Counted from the stretch's first letter, positions 17,863 to 28,047 are shown. The stretch: DNA of 64,000 nt from Brochothrix thermosphacta DSM 20171 = FSL F6-1036 (GCF_036884295.1 NZ_CP145608.1:1178001-1242000), one strand, 5' to 3'. Made by a program: numbers and translations. The notes: generated by a model from the sequence alone, not told the origin.

Positions 17863-19341
17863 TAATAATATTAAAAAGCGTGAGTCAGTTATTGATGAAG
17901 CATTAATTGAAAAGCTCGAAACGGATAAATGTTCACGTCAGCGTTTAACGCAAATGTTCCAAAGAACGGGCTATTTAGAAGGATCTGATACGTCTGCTTT
18001 CTTTTCTAGACGTTTAGCACCACACATAAAAAAGCGTTATCTTTACTGTGCTACCTTACCGATTATATGTTTTTTACTACTGTTAATTTCGATGAAAGTG
18101 TGGCTACTTACAACGATTGCTGTCAGTTTATTTAATGTCTTCTATTTTTATCGGACAAAGTTAACTTTAGAATATGAATTGAACCGTGTTTTTTATTTAG
18201 CACGATTATTAAAGGGTAGTGCTCTTTATATAAAGTGGAAAAAGAGCGCTAATTTAACGTTAAGTTATAAAAGGTTGCTTAGTTTCCGTTTACTTGCGTT
18301 TTTTTTTAATCGCAATTCATTGGACGGAGGTATTAATCTATTCAACGTTTTTCGTGGTGTTTTTTTGTTTGATTTAATATTATATAATTTTATGCTAGGT
18401 TCAATAGCGAAAAAGCAAAGTGATGTTGCAATTATCTGGCATGCGCTTGCAAAGTTGGACATTAATATAAGTGTCTGTAAATATCGAGAGACCTTATCAT
18501 TTTACGCGATACCAGTATTTTCTGACGTAGATAGATTCCTATTTAAAGAAATGGTCCACCCGCTAACAGAAGAAGGAGTGCCTAATTCGTTAACATGGAA
18601 TGATAACATTATTTTAACGGGAACCAATTCCGCTGGAAAATCCACCTTCATAAAAGCTTTGGCCCTTAATGTTATTTTGGCGCAAGCTATTAATACTGTT
18701 GTAGCTGAAAAAGCAGTGTTAAACAAGATAGTTGTGCAAACATCGATGGCTATTAAGGATGATCTTTTAACAGGAGAGAGTTTTTTTGTTGCAGAAACCA
18801 AATCAATCCGACGCTTATTGACTTTAGTTGCAAAAAAACAGCCGACATTAGTGATTATGGATGAAATTTTGAAAGGAACAAATGCTAATGAGCGTATTTC
18901 TGCTTCTCTAGCGTTGATGAAATGGTTTAATCAATTTGATGAATTAAAGGTTTGTATTGCCACGCATGATTTAATGCTAGCAGAAGTAGGGATGAGAGGT
19001 TTTGTTAATTACCATTTTTCCAATAAAGTAGTAGGTGAACAGATTGAGTTTGATTACAAATTGCAAAAGGGTATTTCAAAAATAAGAAATGCTATTGGGA
19101 TTTTAGCAGCCTATGATTTTCCGGCAGAAGTTGTTATGGAAGCGAAGCGTATTAGTAAATTGATTGATAGTGTTGGGGGGATTGATAACGTTGTATATAG
19201 AAGAACATATATAAAGTAATGGCGAAAATAAGTAAAAGAGAACTTTAGAAGGAATGAAATGAAAAATAGCAGTATCAATCCAACAAGTAATAGTATTTGT
19301 GTTTTTAAAATGAACTCTGAATTATTCAAAATATAGACAAT

Positions 19342-19375
19342 AAAAAACCATCTTCCAGTGGAAGATGGTTTTTTT
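19342..19375. terminator. Bidirectional terminator between mutS-like gene and rpmB
   Basis: A perfect hairpin (AACCATCTTCC-AGT-GGAAGATGGTT) is flanked by A residues on the left and T residues on the right. It can stop transcription from the mutS-like gene (plus) and from rpmB (minus, ending at 19384). Confidence 0.9.
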
Positions 19376-19383
19376 AGGTTAAA

Positions 19384-19572
19384 TTAAACACGTTCAACTT
19401 TACCTGATTTTAATGCACGAGTTGAAACCCATACTTTTTTAGGTTTACCATCAACAAGAATACGAACTTTTTGCAAGTTAGCTTTCCAAGTACGACGGTT
19501 AGCGTTTAAAGCGTGAGAACGACGGTTACCAGTTGAAGTTTTACGTCCAGTAATTACACATTGTTTTGCCAT
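19384..19572 (-). CDS. rpmB: 50S ribosomal protein L28
   Basis: A 62-residue, highly basic protein with the L28 start [16 protein letters not shown] and the [12 protein letters not shown] core. Usual length. The ATG at 19572 follows AAAGGAGGAA. It stands alone on the minus strand and is divergent from asp23, the arrangement seen in Bacillus and Listeria. The 5' untranslated region is about 100 bases. Confidence 0.97.
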   Translation of the reverse strand: MAKQCVITGRKTSTGNRRSHALNANRRTWKANLQKVRILVDGKPKKVWVSTRALKSGKVERV

Positions 19573-19682
19573 TTTAGAATTTCCTCCTTTGCGTGAAGAT
19601 GATGATTGCGATGAAATTCGTCAATCAAAGTTGTGTATAAGTATCTATACGATTTCGGTGTTCTAACACACTTAATTAATTT

Positions 19683-19711
19683 ATCATATATATCTAACGT
19701 TTGCAAGTCAA
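19683..19711 (-). promoter_or_regulatory. Promoter of rpmB
   Basis: On the minus strand TTGACT and TATGAT are separated by exactly 17 bases, a near-consensus vegetative promoter, reading toward rpmB. Confidence 0.75.
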
Positions 19712-19837
19712 AATCACTTATCTATAAAGTTTTTTTACTTGACAGCTGTTTATTGATAGAAGTCACTTTATTTATACTCAGTACTAGTGTAGAATAAAGT
19801 GGATAGTAATGCACTAAAGAAATAGGGAGGAATTTAA

Positions 19838-20200
19838 TTGTCTATTGAAATCGAAACTAAATTGGGACAGATTGATATTGCAGATGAAGTTATTGCAACA
19901 ATAGCTGGCGATGTGGCATCAAGTCAAGTTGGCGTAGTAGGCATGACTTCTAAAAAAAATATTCGCGATAGTTTTACTGACCTGTTAAAAAAAGAAAATA
20001 ATTCAAAAGGCGTTGTCGTAAGCAGAAATGACAAAGGTTATGTTGTGGATGTTTATGTCGTTGTCACATACGGTGTGAAGATTTCTGAAGTCGCACGTAA
20101 CATTCAAGAAAATATTAAATATAATCTAGCGAAGCAACTGAATATTCAAGCAGAAGAAATTAATGTTTATATTCAAGATGTTCGTTTGATGATCGATTAG
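19838..20200 (+). CDS. Asp23/Gls24 family envelope-stress protein (YloU)
   Basis: A 120-residue soluble protein of the Asp23 family with the pattern LGQIDIADEVIATIAGDVAS, a central GVVVSR..YVVDVYVVV strand region and a C-terminal NVYIQDVRLM. The start is TTG at 19838 behind GGGAGGAA. Its position directly upstream of fakA is the conserved yloU-yloV order. Biochemical function is not known; family members are linked to envelope stress and alkaline shock. Confidence 0.9.
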   Translation: MSIEIETKLGQIDIADEVIATIAGDVASSQVGVVGMTSKKNIRDSFTDLLKKENNSKGVVVSRNDKGYVVDVYVVVTYGVKISEVARNIQENIKYNLAKQLNIQAEEINVYIQDVRLMID

Positions 20201-20233
20201 CCAATAAAAGGCTAAAGAGGAGGATAATCACAA

Positions 20234-21889
20234 GTGGTTATAAAGACGATAAATGGAGATAAGTTAGCAGCGATGATTGCGCAAGGCGCAACACAGCTTG
20301 CAGCGAATGCAGAATATGTGGATTCACTAAATGTTTTCCCAGTACCGGACGGAGATACAGGCTCAAATATGAGTATGACATTGACTGCAGGTGCAGAGGA
20401 AGTATTGAAACATGAAAGCGCAACAGTAGCTATTGTTGGTAAACATCTTTCAAAAGGCTTACTTATGGGAGCACGAGGAAATTCAGGCGTGATTCTTTCA
20501 CAATTATTCCGCGGTTTTTCTAAAACAATTGAAGATAAAGAAGAAATTAATGCGAGTGGACTAGCACAAGCGTTTGATAACGGTGTTAAAACAGCCTACA
20601 AGGCCGTGATGAAACCAGTAGAGGGAACAATCCTAACTGTGGCTCGTGAATCAGCAGAAGCAGGTATTAAGGCTGTGAATAACGGTGTTGAAGATGTTGT
20701 TGAACTGATGGCTATTATTACAGAAGCAGGCGAACGTTCATTAGCGGGCACGCCAGACCTCTTGCCAGTATTAAAAGAAGTTGGCGTAGTTGATAGTGGC
20801 GGCCAAGGTTTACAAATCGTTTATCAAGCGTTTTTAGCTGAATTAAAAGGTGAAGCGCAAGCGACACCGTTACAACCAACATCATTATCTAATTTAGTAA
20901 CAATTGAACACGAAAACGCAGTAACTGACTACATGAATCCGGAAGATATCAAATTTGGTTACTGTACTGAAATTATGGTCCAAATTAATAATCCTGGTGA
21001 AAAAGCATTCAATGAAGATCAATTTCGTAACACATTAGCTGATTACGGGGATTCACTGATTGTCATTGCAGATGATGAAATAGCGAAAGTACATGTTCAT
21101 TCCAACACGCCAGGTCAAGTCATTGATTATGGTCAATCTTTTGGACCATTGCTTAAGATTAAAGTGGATAATATGCGCGAACAAAATTCTGACTTGCAAG
21201 GTAAAAAAGCACCTGCAGCAACTCCTAAAAAAGATGTAGCAGTGATTGCTGTATCATCTGGAGCAGGCTTGGATGAAATATTCAAGAGTTTAAATGTGGA
21301 TATTATAGTATCAGGTGGCCAAACAATGAACCCGAGCACAGCTGATTTATTGCGTGCAGTTGAACAAGCAAATGCGAAACATGTGATTATTTTACCTAAT
21401 AATAAAAATATCATTATGGCAGCAGATCAAGCAGTTGAAATGTCTGAAACGACACAAATAGCAGTGGTGAAGTCCAAAACGATTCAACAAGGTTTAGCAG
21501 CTTGTTTCGCATATATGCCAGACGAAACGTTTGAAAATAATCAAGCAGAAATGAACGAAGCGCTTGAGAGTGTATGTAGCGGCTCAATTACAACAGCTGT
21601 TCGTGATACCGAAATTAAAGGTGTTAAAATTGTTAAAGATGAGTTTATCGGTATTGTTGAAGGCACAATCGTTCTTTCTGAAAAAGCGCGTGATGAAGCA
21701 GCTTTCAACACATTGGTACAGATGATTGAAGAAGATACTGAGATAGTTACAATTATCACAGGTGAAGAAGCAACCATCGAAGATGCAGAAGCAATTGCTG
21801 AACGCATTGAAAATAAATTTGAAGATGTTGAAATTGAAATTAAAGAAGGTAATCAAGCGGTTTATCCTTACTTATTTTCTGTCGAATAA
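20234..21889 (+). CDS. fakA: Fatty acid kinase catalytic subunit FakA-like (YloV, DAK2 domain)
   Basis: A 551-residue protein beginning with a DAK2 kinase domain (PVPDGDTGSNMSMT near residue 35, and GARGNSGVILSQ). A middle region and a C-terminal DegV-like domain follow. FakA phosphorylates fatty acids carried by DegV-family FakB proteins, feeding them to the PlsX/PlsY pathway; plsX is encoded about 3 kb downstream. Start is GTG at 20234 after AGGAGG. In Bacillus and Listeria serine dehydratase genes follow; here a hairpin and recG follow instead. Confidence 0.88.
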   Translation: MVIKTINGDKLAAMIAQGATQLAANAEYVDSLNVFPVPDGDTGSNMSMTLTAGAEEVLKHESATVAIVGKHLSKGLLMGARGNSGVILSQLFRGFSKTIEDKEEINASGLAQAFDNGVKTAYKAVMKPVEGTILTVARESAEAGIKAVNNGVEDVVELMAIITEAGERSLAGTPDLLPVLKEVGVVDSGGQGLQIVYQAFLAELKGEAQATPLQPTSLSNLVTIEHENAVTDYMNPEDIKFGYCTEIMVQINNPGEKAFNEDQFRNTLADYGDSLIVIADDEIAKVHVHSNTPGQVIDYGQSFGPLLKIKVDNMREQNSDLQGKKAPAATPKKDVAVIAVSSGAGLDEIFKSLNVDIIVSGGQTMNPSTADLLRAVEQANAKHVIILPNNKNIIMAADQAVEMSETTQIAVVKSKTIQQGLAACFAYMPDETFENNQAEMNEALESVCSGSITTAVRDTEIKGVKIVKDEFIGIVEGTIVLSEKARDEAAFNTLVQMIEEDTEIVTIITGEEATIEDAEAIAERIENKFEDVEIEIKEGNQAVYPYLFSVE

Positions 21890-21911
21890 ATATTAATAGT
21901 TAGTGGAAATC

Positions 21912-21946
21912 GTCCATCGCAATTGTTTGTGATGGACCTTTTTTTT
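21912..21946 (+). terminator. Terminator or attenuator just ahead of recG
   Basis: Arms GTCCATCGCA and TGTGATGGAC (nine of ten pairs) are followed by C and an eight-T run. The T run ends only a few bases before the recG ribosome binding site, so full termination would also silence recG unless it has another promoter. Confidence 0.75.
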
Positions 21947-21961
21947 AGAAAGGAGTTTCTC

Positions 21962-24022
21962 ATGAAAGTGGATTTGGCAAATGCGCCTATTAAATTTGTA
22001 AAAGGTATTGGTCCGAGTGCAGCGGAAAAATTAGAACGTTTGCATATTGAAACAGTAGCAGATATGTTGGGCTATTTCCCTTTTCGGTATGAAAATAATG
22101 AATCGGTTGATTTGAGCCAAGCGGCACATGATACACGTGTTAATGTAATTGGTGAAATTGTTACGCCTGCTATGGTCGCGTATTTTGGTCCAAAACGTAA
22201 TCGTTTAACTTTTAAACTCAAAGTAGATCATCTCGTTGTACAAATCACCTTTTTTAATCAAGCGTATCTAAAAAGTAAATTGAATGTAGGTGAGCAAATT
22301 CGTGTCAGCGGCAAGTGGGATCGCGCACGGCAAGCAATTTCTGCATCAAAATATTTCTTAGTGAGTGGCAGTGAAACTGAAAGTGATGAGAAGAAATTAG
22401 AACCCGTTTATCACATGACAGAAGGCTTAAAACAATCGCAGTTTCAAAAATGGTTAAAAACAACATGGGAGGCTTATCATGAACAGATACCTGAATTGCT
22501 GCCCGAATCATTACGACAACATTATCAGTTAATCGATAGCCATGATGCCTATGAAGCGATACATTACCCGACTGATCCAGGTGTTTTACTGCAAGCGAGA
22601 CGCCGTTATACTTATGAGGAACTGCTCCTGTTTCAATTAAAGATGCAATTGATGCGTCAACGAGACAAAGAACAAAGTGGTGGCATCTCGATCCAATATG
22701 ATGTGCAAGAATTACGCCGTTATATAGCTTCGTTACCATTTGAGTTAACAGGAGCTCAAAAGCGTGTGGTGAATGAAATTTGTGGAGATATGCGTTCAGT
22801 CACTCACATGAATCGATTACTTCAAGGCGATGTTGGGTCTGGAAAAACAGTTGTTGCCTCAATCGCGATGTTTTCAGCAATTAATGCAGGTTTTCAAGCA
22901 GCACTCATGGTGCCAACGGAAATATTAGCTGAACAACATTTTGCGGAATTGACACGCCTGTTAACACCATTTAATATCTCAGTAGCGTTGTTGACGGGTT
23001 CAACAAAGAAAAAAGATCGTGTACAATTACATGAACAACTAGCCAACGGTTCACTCGATGTATTAATCGGGACACATGCGCTTATTCAAGAGGATGTTGT
23101 GTACCATCGCTTAGGTTTAGTAGTCACAGATGAGCAACACCGTTTTGGTGTAAATCAGCGTCGTGCATTTCGTGAAAAAGGGGAACAACCAGATGTGTTG
23201 TTTATGACAGCAACCCCCATTCCAAGAACGTTAGCCATTACGGCGTTTGGTGAAATGGATGTTAGTGTAATTAACGAACTTCCCGCAGGACGAAAACCGA
23301 TTGTGACACAATGGTTTAAACATGAGCAAATGCCTGATGTCTTGGCTTTTACGCGGAATGAAATTGCCAGCGGGCGTCAAATATATATGGTAGCACCTCT
23401 GATAGAAGAATCAGAAAACATGGATTTACAAAATGCATTTGATTTACATCAGCAAATGCAACAGTACTTTGGGGATAAGATTCCAATTGGTTTAATGCAC
23501 GGTCGGTTAAAATCAGCAGAGAAAGAAGCTGTTATGCAAGCCTTTGAAGCGGGAGACATCAAGATGTTAGTGACCACAACTGTTATTGAAGTGGGGGTCA
23601 ATGTTCCCAATGCTAGCACGATGATTATCTACGATGCAGAACGCTTTGGATTAAGTCAACTACATCAATTGCGTGGACGTGTGGGACGAGGTGGTTATCA
23701 ATCTTATTGTTACTTAGTGGCTGATCCTAAGACTGACAACGGTAAAGAACGTATGCAAATTATGTGTGAATCAAATGATGGTTTTGTTATTTCGCAACGT
23801 GACCTAGAACTTCGTGGTGCAGGAGACTTCTTTGGAAATAAACAAAGTGGTATCCCGCAATTTAAAGTTGCAGATTTAGTTGAAGATTATCGTGTCCTCG
23901 AAGTTGCACGCGATGACGCCATGGCGATTGTAAAAGAAAAGCGCTTTAAAACAAAAGAATATCAAGCACTTGCCGCCGCAGTTGAACACCAATTAGCTGT
24001 AGAAGCGGGACAATTAGATTAA
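21962..24022 (+). CDS. recG: ATP-dependent DNA helicase RecG
   Basis: RecG remodels stalled forks and Holliday junctions. The 686-residue protein has an N-terminal wedge/OB domain (KGIGPSAAEKLERL, then a beta-rich region), Walker A GDVGSGKTVVA, DEQH box, TATPIPRT, and the C-terminal QLRGRVGRGG and ELRGAGDFFGNKQSG motifs. The frame is open from 21923 through the upstream hairpin, but the ATG at 21962 with AAAGGAG is the proper start. Confidence 0.95.
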   Translation: MKVDLANAPIKFVKGIGPSAAEKLERLHIETVADMLGYFPFRYENNESVDLSQAAHDTRVNVIGEIVTPAMVAYFGPKRNRLTFKLKVDHLVVQITFFNQAYLKSKLNVGEQIRVSGKWDRARQAISASKYFLVSGSETESDEKKLEPVYHMTEGLKQSQFQKWLKTTWEAYHEQIPELLPESLRQHYQLIDSHDAYEAIHYPTDPGVLLQARRRYTYEELLLFQLKMQLMRQRDKEQSGGISIQYDVQELRRYIASLPFELTGAQKRVVNEICGDMRSVTHMNRLLQGDVGSGKTVVASIAMFSAINAGFQAALMVPTEILAEQHFAELTRLLTPFNISVALLTGSTKKKDRVQLHEQLANGSLDVLIGTHALIQEDVVYHRLGLVVTDEQHRFGVNQRRAFREKGEQPDVLFMTATPIPRTLAITAFGEMDVSVINELPAGRKPIVTQWFKHEQMPDVLAFTRNEIASGRQIYMVAPLIEESENMDLQNAFDLHQQMQQYFGDKIPIGLMHGRLKSAEKEAVMQAFEAGDIKMLVTTTVIEVGVNVPNASTMIIYDAERFGLSQLHQLRGRVGRGGYQSYCYLVADPKTDNGKERMQIMCESNDGFVISQRDLELRGAGDFFGNKQSGIPQFKVADLVEDYRVLEVARDDAMAIVKEKRFKTKEYQALAAAVEHQLAVEAGQLD

Positions 24023-24037
24023 ACGACTGTAGAAGAC

Positions 24038-24066
24038 TTGCGACCTATAACGTTTCTTTGTATAAT
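24038..24066 (+). promoter_or_regulatory. Promoter of the fapR-plsX-fabD-fabG operon
   Basis: TTGCGA (24038-24043), a 17-base spacer and a consensus TATAAT (24061-24066). The FapR operator lies just downstream. Confidence 0.8.
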
Positions 24067-24089
24067 GGGTAAGAGATTGTTATTGACTA

Positions 24090-24106
24090 TTAGTACTAAG
24101 TGCTAA
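24090..24106 (+). promoter_or_regulatory. FapR operator
   Basis: TTAGTACTAAGTGCTAA is a 17-base inverted repeat (TTAGTAC-N3-GTGCTAA, one mismatch) with the arms known for FapR sites in Bacillus and Listeria. It lies in the early transcribed region between the -10 box and fapR, a position suited to autorepression released by malonyl-CoA. Confidence 0.8.
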
Positions 24107-24125
24107 AGAGGAGTGAAAACAAGTT

Positions 24126-24701
24126 ATGAGAAAACATGCGAAAAAAGATCGGCAGCGCTTATTAGTTGAAACGATTGAACGTAATCCATTTACAACTGAT
24201 GATATGTTGGCGACACAATTTAATGTGAGTGTACAAACTATTCGTCTTGATCGCATGGAAATTGGTATTCCCGAACTGCGTAAACGTGTAGAAGATGTTG
24301 CCAATCGTCAATTTCAAAACGAAGTACGTTCATTGCCGTTGGAAGATATTATCGGTGATGTGATTGATTTGGAATTAGATAAACGTGCAATATCAATCTT
24401 TACAATAGAAGAGGAACATGTTTTTCAACGAAATAAAATTGCACGAGGGCACTATTTGTTTGCACAAGCCAATTCATTAGCAGTAGCCGTAATGGGCAGC
24501 GATAGTGCATTGACGGCACAAGCAAATGTAAAGTTTGTGAAGTCAGCTCAATTAGGAAATCGCGTTATTTGTAAGGTTAAAGTTGATGAAAAATCAATTG
24601 GTCATACCATTCGAATTGTAAAAGTGGAAAGTTATGTGGACAATCACGTGGTCTTAAAAGGCACGTTTGAAATGTATCCCGAAGCAGATTCGCAAGAGTA
24701 G
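24126..24701 (+). CDS. fapR: Fatty acid biosynthesis repressor FapR
   Basis: A 191-residue repressor with an N-terminal DeoR-like helix-turn-helix ([15 protein letters not shown]) and a hotdog-fold effector domain that binds malonyl-CoA ([18 protein letters not shown]). It matches Bacillus FapR closely along its length. The start ATG is 13 bases from GGAG, rather far. It leads the operon fapR-plsX-fabD-fabG and has its own operator upstream, so autoregulation is likely. Confidence 0.95.
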   Translation: MRKHAKKDRQRLLVETIERNPFTTDDMLATQFNVSVQTIRLDRMEIGIPELRKRVEDVANRQFQNEVRSLPLEDIIGDVIDLELDKRAISIFTIEEEHVFQRNKIARGHYLFAQANSLAVAVMGSDSALTAQANVKFVKSAQLGNRVICKVKVDEKSIGHTIRIVKVESYVDNHVVLKGTFEMYPEADSQE

Positions 24702-24730
24702 AAGACCTATCAAAAGGAGACGAAAGACTT

Positions 24731-25741
24731 ATGAAAATTGCCATTGATGCAATGGGTGGCGATCATGCCCCACAATCAACAGTAGAGGGTGTCATGCTAG
24801 CCGCAAAAAAACACAGTCACGTGACGTTTCAACTTTATGGGGATAAAGTTAAAATGGCTCCTTATCTAGAGCAGTTAAGCAATGTTGAAATCGTACACAC
24901 GGAAGAAAAAATTGAGAGCACAGATAGTCCCGTTGAAGCTGTTCGTAAAAAGAAACAAGCATCCATGGTATTAGCCGCTAAAGCAGTTAAAGATGGTGAA
25001 GCCGAAGCCTGTATTTCAGCAGGAAACACCGGTGCATTAATGAGTGCAGGATTATTTGTCGTTGGGCGTATGAAGGGCATTAAACGTCCTGCATTAGCAC
25101 CAACAATTCCAACAGTAGATGGTAGTGGTTTTGTTTTACTTGATGCAGGAGCAAATGCAGATGCGAAACCAGAACACCTTTTGCAATTTGGGATGATGGG
25201 TTCCGCTTATGTGTCAGCTGTGAAAAAAATTGAGCGTCCACGAGTGGGCTTGCTTAATATCGGAACAGAACATAATAAAGGCACCGATTTAACGAAAGAT
25301 GCCTTTGCACTTCTTGACGCTAGCAGTGTGATTAATTTCGTAGGGAATGTTGAAGCACGTGATTTGTTAAATGGCGTTGCTGATGTTGTCGTTACAGATG
25401 GTTTTACAGGGAACATGGTGCTTAAAACAATTGAGGGCACAGCTGGTAACTTGATGAAAATGATTAAAGGCGCAATGACAGCGACACCTCTTAGTAAACT
25501 AGGCGCTTTAACAATGCGCAAAGGAATTTATGAAATTAAAGATATGATGGATTACAGCAACTATGGCGGTGCTTGTCTTTTTGGGCTAGCAGGAACAGTA
25601 GTAAAAGCACATGGTTCTTCAAATGCGCATGCAATAGCAACCACAGTCACGCAAGCGATTCAAATGGTTGAAGGAAACATCATTGGTAATATAAATAGTG
25701 CGTTACAACAAACAAAAGAGGAGGAAACTACAAATGAGTAA
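24731..25741 (+). CDS. plsX: Phosphate acyltransferase PlsX
   Basis: PlsX converts acyl-ACP and phosphate to acyl-phosphate for phospholipid synthesis. The 336-residue protein has the family start [14 protein letters not shown], the SAGNTGALM motif and VVTDGFTGN. Ribosome binding site AAAGGAG. Its last codons overlap the fabD start (ATGAGTAA), implying translational coupling. Confidence 0.96.
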   Translation: MKIAIDAMGGDHAPQSTVEGVMLAAKKHSHVTFQLYGDKVKMAPYLEQLSNVEIVHTEEKIESTDSPVEAVRKKKQASMVLAAKAVKDGEAEACISAGNTGALMSAGLFVVGRMKGIKRPALAPTIPTVDGSGFVLLDAGANADAKPEHLLQFGMMGSAYVSAVKKIERPRVGLLNIGTEHNKGTDLTKDAFALLDASSVINFVGNVEARDLLNGVADVVVTDGFTGNMVLKTIEGTAGNLMKMIKGAMTATPLSKLGALTMRKGIYEIKDMMDYSNYGGACLFGLAGTVVKAHGSSNAHAIATTVTQAIQMVEGNIIGNINSALQQTKEEETTNE

Positions 25742-26669
25742 ATTAGCATTTGTCTTTCCAGGACAAGGTTCACAAATTATTGGTATGGGTATGGATGCTT
25801 ATGCAGCTTCACCAATTGCAAAAAAAATCTTTGATGATGCAAACGCATTATTACCGTTTGACTTAGTAGATATTATTCAAAATGGTTCAGATGAGGATTT
25901 AAAAGCATCACGTGTTGCACAACCTGCGTTAGTAACAACAAGTTCGGCATTGTTAGCATTAGTTAAAGAAGCAGGAATCACAGCTGATTATGTTGCAGGA
26001 CATAGTTTAGGCGAATATTCTGCATTGGTTGCAGCGAATGTGCTTACGAGTGCAGAAGCCGCACAATTGGTTAATAAACGTGGTGAGTTGATGGAAGATG
26101 CGGCAACTGGAGCGATGGCAGCAGTCATGGGTACAAGTGAAGCCGATTTAGAAGCGATTTTAGAAACAGCACGTCAACAAAGTGGTGAAATTGTTCAATT
26201 AGCTAACCTAAATTGTCCAGGACAAATTGTTATTTCTGGTTCAGTTGTAGGTATTGAAGCCGCACAAGTTGCAGCAAATGAGGCGGGCGTTAAACGTGTT
26301 ATTCCTTTAAAAGTGAGTGGTCCTTTCCACTCTGAATTAATGGCACCGGCAGCTGAAGCTTTTGCAAGTCTATTGGGAACAGCGACGTTTAGTGACGCAT
26401 CAACACCCGTTATTACGAACGTCGATGCAACGCCAACAACGTTAGCTGCTGACTTCAAAGTGAAATTAGAACAACAATTAACAGCACCTGTACAATGGAT
26501 TAATACAATGGCGTATTTGATTGAACAAGATGTGGATACAATCATTGAAATTGGACCAGGTAAAGTATTGGCTGGATTAATGAAAAAAATGGATCGTTCA
26601 GTGACTGTTCATAACGTTCAAGATTTAGAAACGTTAGAAGCAACACTTGCTATCTTAGGGGGTAAATAA
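25734..26669 (+). CDS. fabD: Malonyl-CoA:ACP transacylase
   Basis: FabD loads malonyl onto ACP. The 311-residue protein begins FVFPGQGSQ after a short lead, has the nucleophile motif GHSLGEY, and the catalytic His in SGPFHSELM. The frame is open from 25698 inside plsX, but the ATG at 25734 with GAGGAGG is the right start. The stop directly abuts the fabG start. Confidence 0.96.
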   Translation: MSKLAFVFPGQGSQIIGMGMDAYAASPIAKKIFDDANALLPFDLVDIIQNGSDEDLKASRVAQPALVTTSSALLALVKEAGITADYVAGHSLGEYSALVAANVLTSAEAAQLVNKRGELMEDAATGAMAAVMGTSEADLEAILETARQQSGEIVQLANLNCPGQIVISGSVVGIEAAQVAANEAGVKRVIPLKVSGPFHSELMAPAAEAFASLLGTATFSDASTPVITNVDATPTTLAADFKVKLEQQLTAPVQWINTMAYLIEQDVDTIIEIGPGKVLAGLMKKMDRSVTVHNVQDLETLEATLAILGGK

Positions 26670-27416
26670 ATGGAATTAACAAATAAAGTTGCAATCGTAA
26701 CAGGTGCCTCTCGTGGTATTGGCCAAGAAATCGCGTATAAATTAGCATCACTCGGTGCTAAAATTGTTGTTAATTATGCAGGTAATGTTAAAGCAGCGGA
26801 TGAAACAGTCGCTAAAATTAAAGCTGATTACAACACAGAAGCAATTGCTGTACAAGCGAACGTTGCTGATGAGGACGATGTAAAACGTCTCTTTAAAGAA
26901 ACGTTGGATACTTTCGGAGGCATTGATATCTTAATTAACAATGCAGGGATTACGAGAGATAATTTATTAATGCGTATGAAAGCCGAAGAATTTGATGATG
27001 TAATTAATGCTAACTTACGAGGCACATTCTTATGCCTTAAAGCAGCTGCACGTCCAATGATGAAAAAACGTCAAGGAACAATCGTAAACATGACATCTGT
27101 CGTAGGTATTACAGGTAATGCTGGTCAAGCTAACTATGTTGCTAGTAAAGCAGGCGTGATTGGCTTAACTAAAACAGCATCACGCGAGTTAGCACCGCGT
27201 GGTATTCGTGTAAACGCTGTAGCACCTGGGTTTATCGATACAGATATGACTGATGTACTACCAGAAGAAGTGAAATCAGGCATGTTATCACAAATTCCTT
27301 TAGGCGCAATGGGGAATACAAAAAACGTTGCTGACGTGGTAGCCTTCCTTGTAAGTGATGCAAGTGCTTATATGACAGGACAAACATTATCAGTTGATGG
27401 CGGAATGTCGATGTAA
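26670..27416 (+). CDS. fabG: 3-oxoacyl-[ACP] reductase
   Basis: FabG reduces beta-ketoacyl-ACP with NADPH. At 248 residues it is a standard SDR: TGASRGIG at the N-terminus, NNAG, catalytic Ser in MTSVVG, and YVASK with catalytic Tyr and Lys; the C-terminus ends VDGGMSM. It abuts fabD and is followed by about 300 non-coding bases before acpP. Confidence 0.96.
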   Translation: MELTNKVAIVTGASRGIGQEIAYKLASLGAKIVVNYAGNVKAADETVAKIKADYNTEAIAVQANVADEDDVKRLFKETLDTFGGIDILINNAGITRDNLLMRMKAEEFDDVINANLRGTFLCLKAAARPMMKKRQGTIVNMTSVVGITGNAGQANYVASKAGVIGLTKTASRELAPRGIRVNAVAPGFIDTDMTDVLPEEVKSGMLSQIPLGAMGNTKNVADVVAFLVSDASAYMTGQTLSVDGGMSM

Positions 27417-27725
27417 AAGCAGCTTCAACCTGGTAAAACATTGTAATCGAGTCAACGAACAAGTTGTCTTAATTTATCAATAAATACCTACTTGAAGATA
27501 TGTGATGAACCGTGAGATTACATAAGTTTTTTCACGTGTTGGTATATAATACCAGTATTGCTTTTAGAGCTATTTTATTAACTTTTGTCACGGTCAGTGA
27601 TTAAAACCACCTAGACATGATAGTCAAGAGGCTATTATTTAAGTAATGGTGGGAATAACTTGTAAAATTTCCTTTCTAAATGGGGATGAATCAATTATAA
27701 TAATTGAAGGGAGGTGAATTATATA
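27417..27725 (+). other. fabG-acpP intergenic region with possible acpP promoter elements
   Basis: No gene is seen. Two -10-like boxes (TATAAT near 27544 and near 27699) read toward acpP, but neither has a good -35. The first lies within a perfect palindrome TGGTATATAATACCA (27540-27554) that could bind a dimeric regulator. A separate acpP promoter is likely, since ACP is needed in large amounts. Confidence 0.35.
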
Positions 27726-27962
27726 ATGTCTGAAAACATATTTGATAAAGTAAAAGAAATCGTCATCGATCGTTTAGACGTTGATGAATCAAAAGTAACT
27801 AAAGAGGCCTCTTTTAAAGATGACTTGGAAGCTGATTCACTTGAAATCGTTGAATTGGTAATGGAATTTGAAGATGTATTTGATACTGAAATTTCTGATG
27901 AAGCATCAAAACAAATCCTTACAGTAGGTGACGCTGTAAAATACATTGAAGAAAACGCGTAA
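27726..27962 (+). CDS. acpP: Acyl carrier protein
   Basis: A 78-residue acidic protein with the phosphopantetheine site DSLEIVEL (Ser attachment). ACP carries growing acyl chains in fatty acid synthesis. The frame is open four codons upstream from a GTG at 27714, but that codon lies inside the GGGAGGTG ribosome binding site, so the ATG at 27726 is chosen. Followed by a long hairpin and rnc. Confidence 0.97.
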   Translation: MSENIFDKVKEIVIDRLDVDESKVTKEASFKDDLEADSLEIVELVMEFEDVFDTEISDEASKQILTVGDAVKYIEENA

Positions 27963-27973
27963 GTTACGATAAA

Positions 27974-28031
27974 AAATGATGAGGGTATGTTGTTCTGTCC
28001 ATTGGATGAACGGCATCCCTCACTCATTTTA
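27974..28031 (+). promoter_or_regulatory. Long hairpin in the acpP-rnc gap
   Basis: Arms AAAATGA-TGAGGG (27974-27986) and CCCTCA-C-TCATTTT (28018-28031) pair over 13 positions with one bulge. Pairing continues inward through ATG/CAT and GTTC/GAAC. Only a weak U-run follows. It lies directly before the RNase III ribosome binding site, so it may be a processing site or weak terminator. Confidence 0.6.
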
Positions 28032-28047
28032 TAAAAGGGGAATTAGA

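Larger units (their letters stand above)
16514..19219 (+). pseudogene. Membrane-anchored MutS-like ATPase, split by an IS30 element
   Basis: Two pieces of one gene flank an IS. Removing the element and one TAA target duplicate joins EEYLYN to NIKKRESVID in frame and restores a protein of about 545 residues. The N-terminus has a membrane helix; a second hydrophobic region follows about residue 150. The C-terminal ATPase has Walker A GTNSAGKST (about residues 347-355 of the joined protein) and Walker B LVIMDEI, as in MutS-related proteins lacking the mismatch-recognition domain. The first piece keeps its AAGGAGG start and ends at 16828 inside the IS. The second piece could only be translated from internal starts such as 17954. 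Function of the intact protein is unknown. Confidence 0.85.

Noticed and set aside
22305-22739. 144-residue minus-strand frame within recG
   Set aside because: Antisense shadow of recG, with composition typical of a reversed frame.
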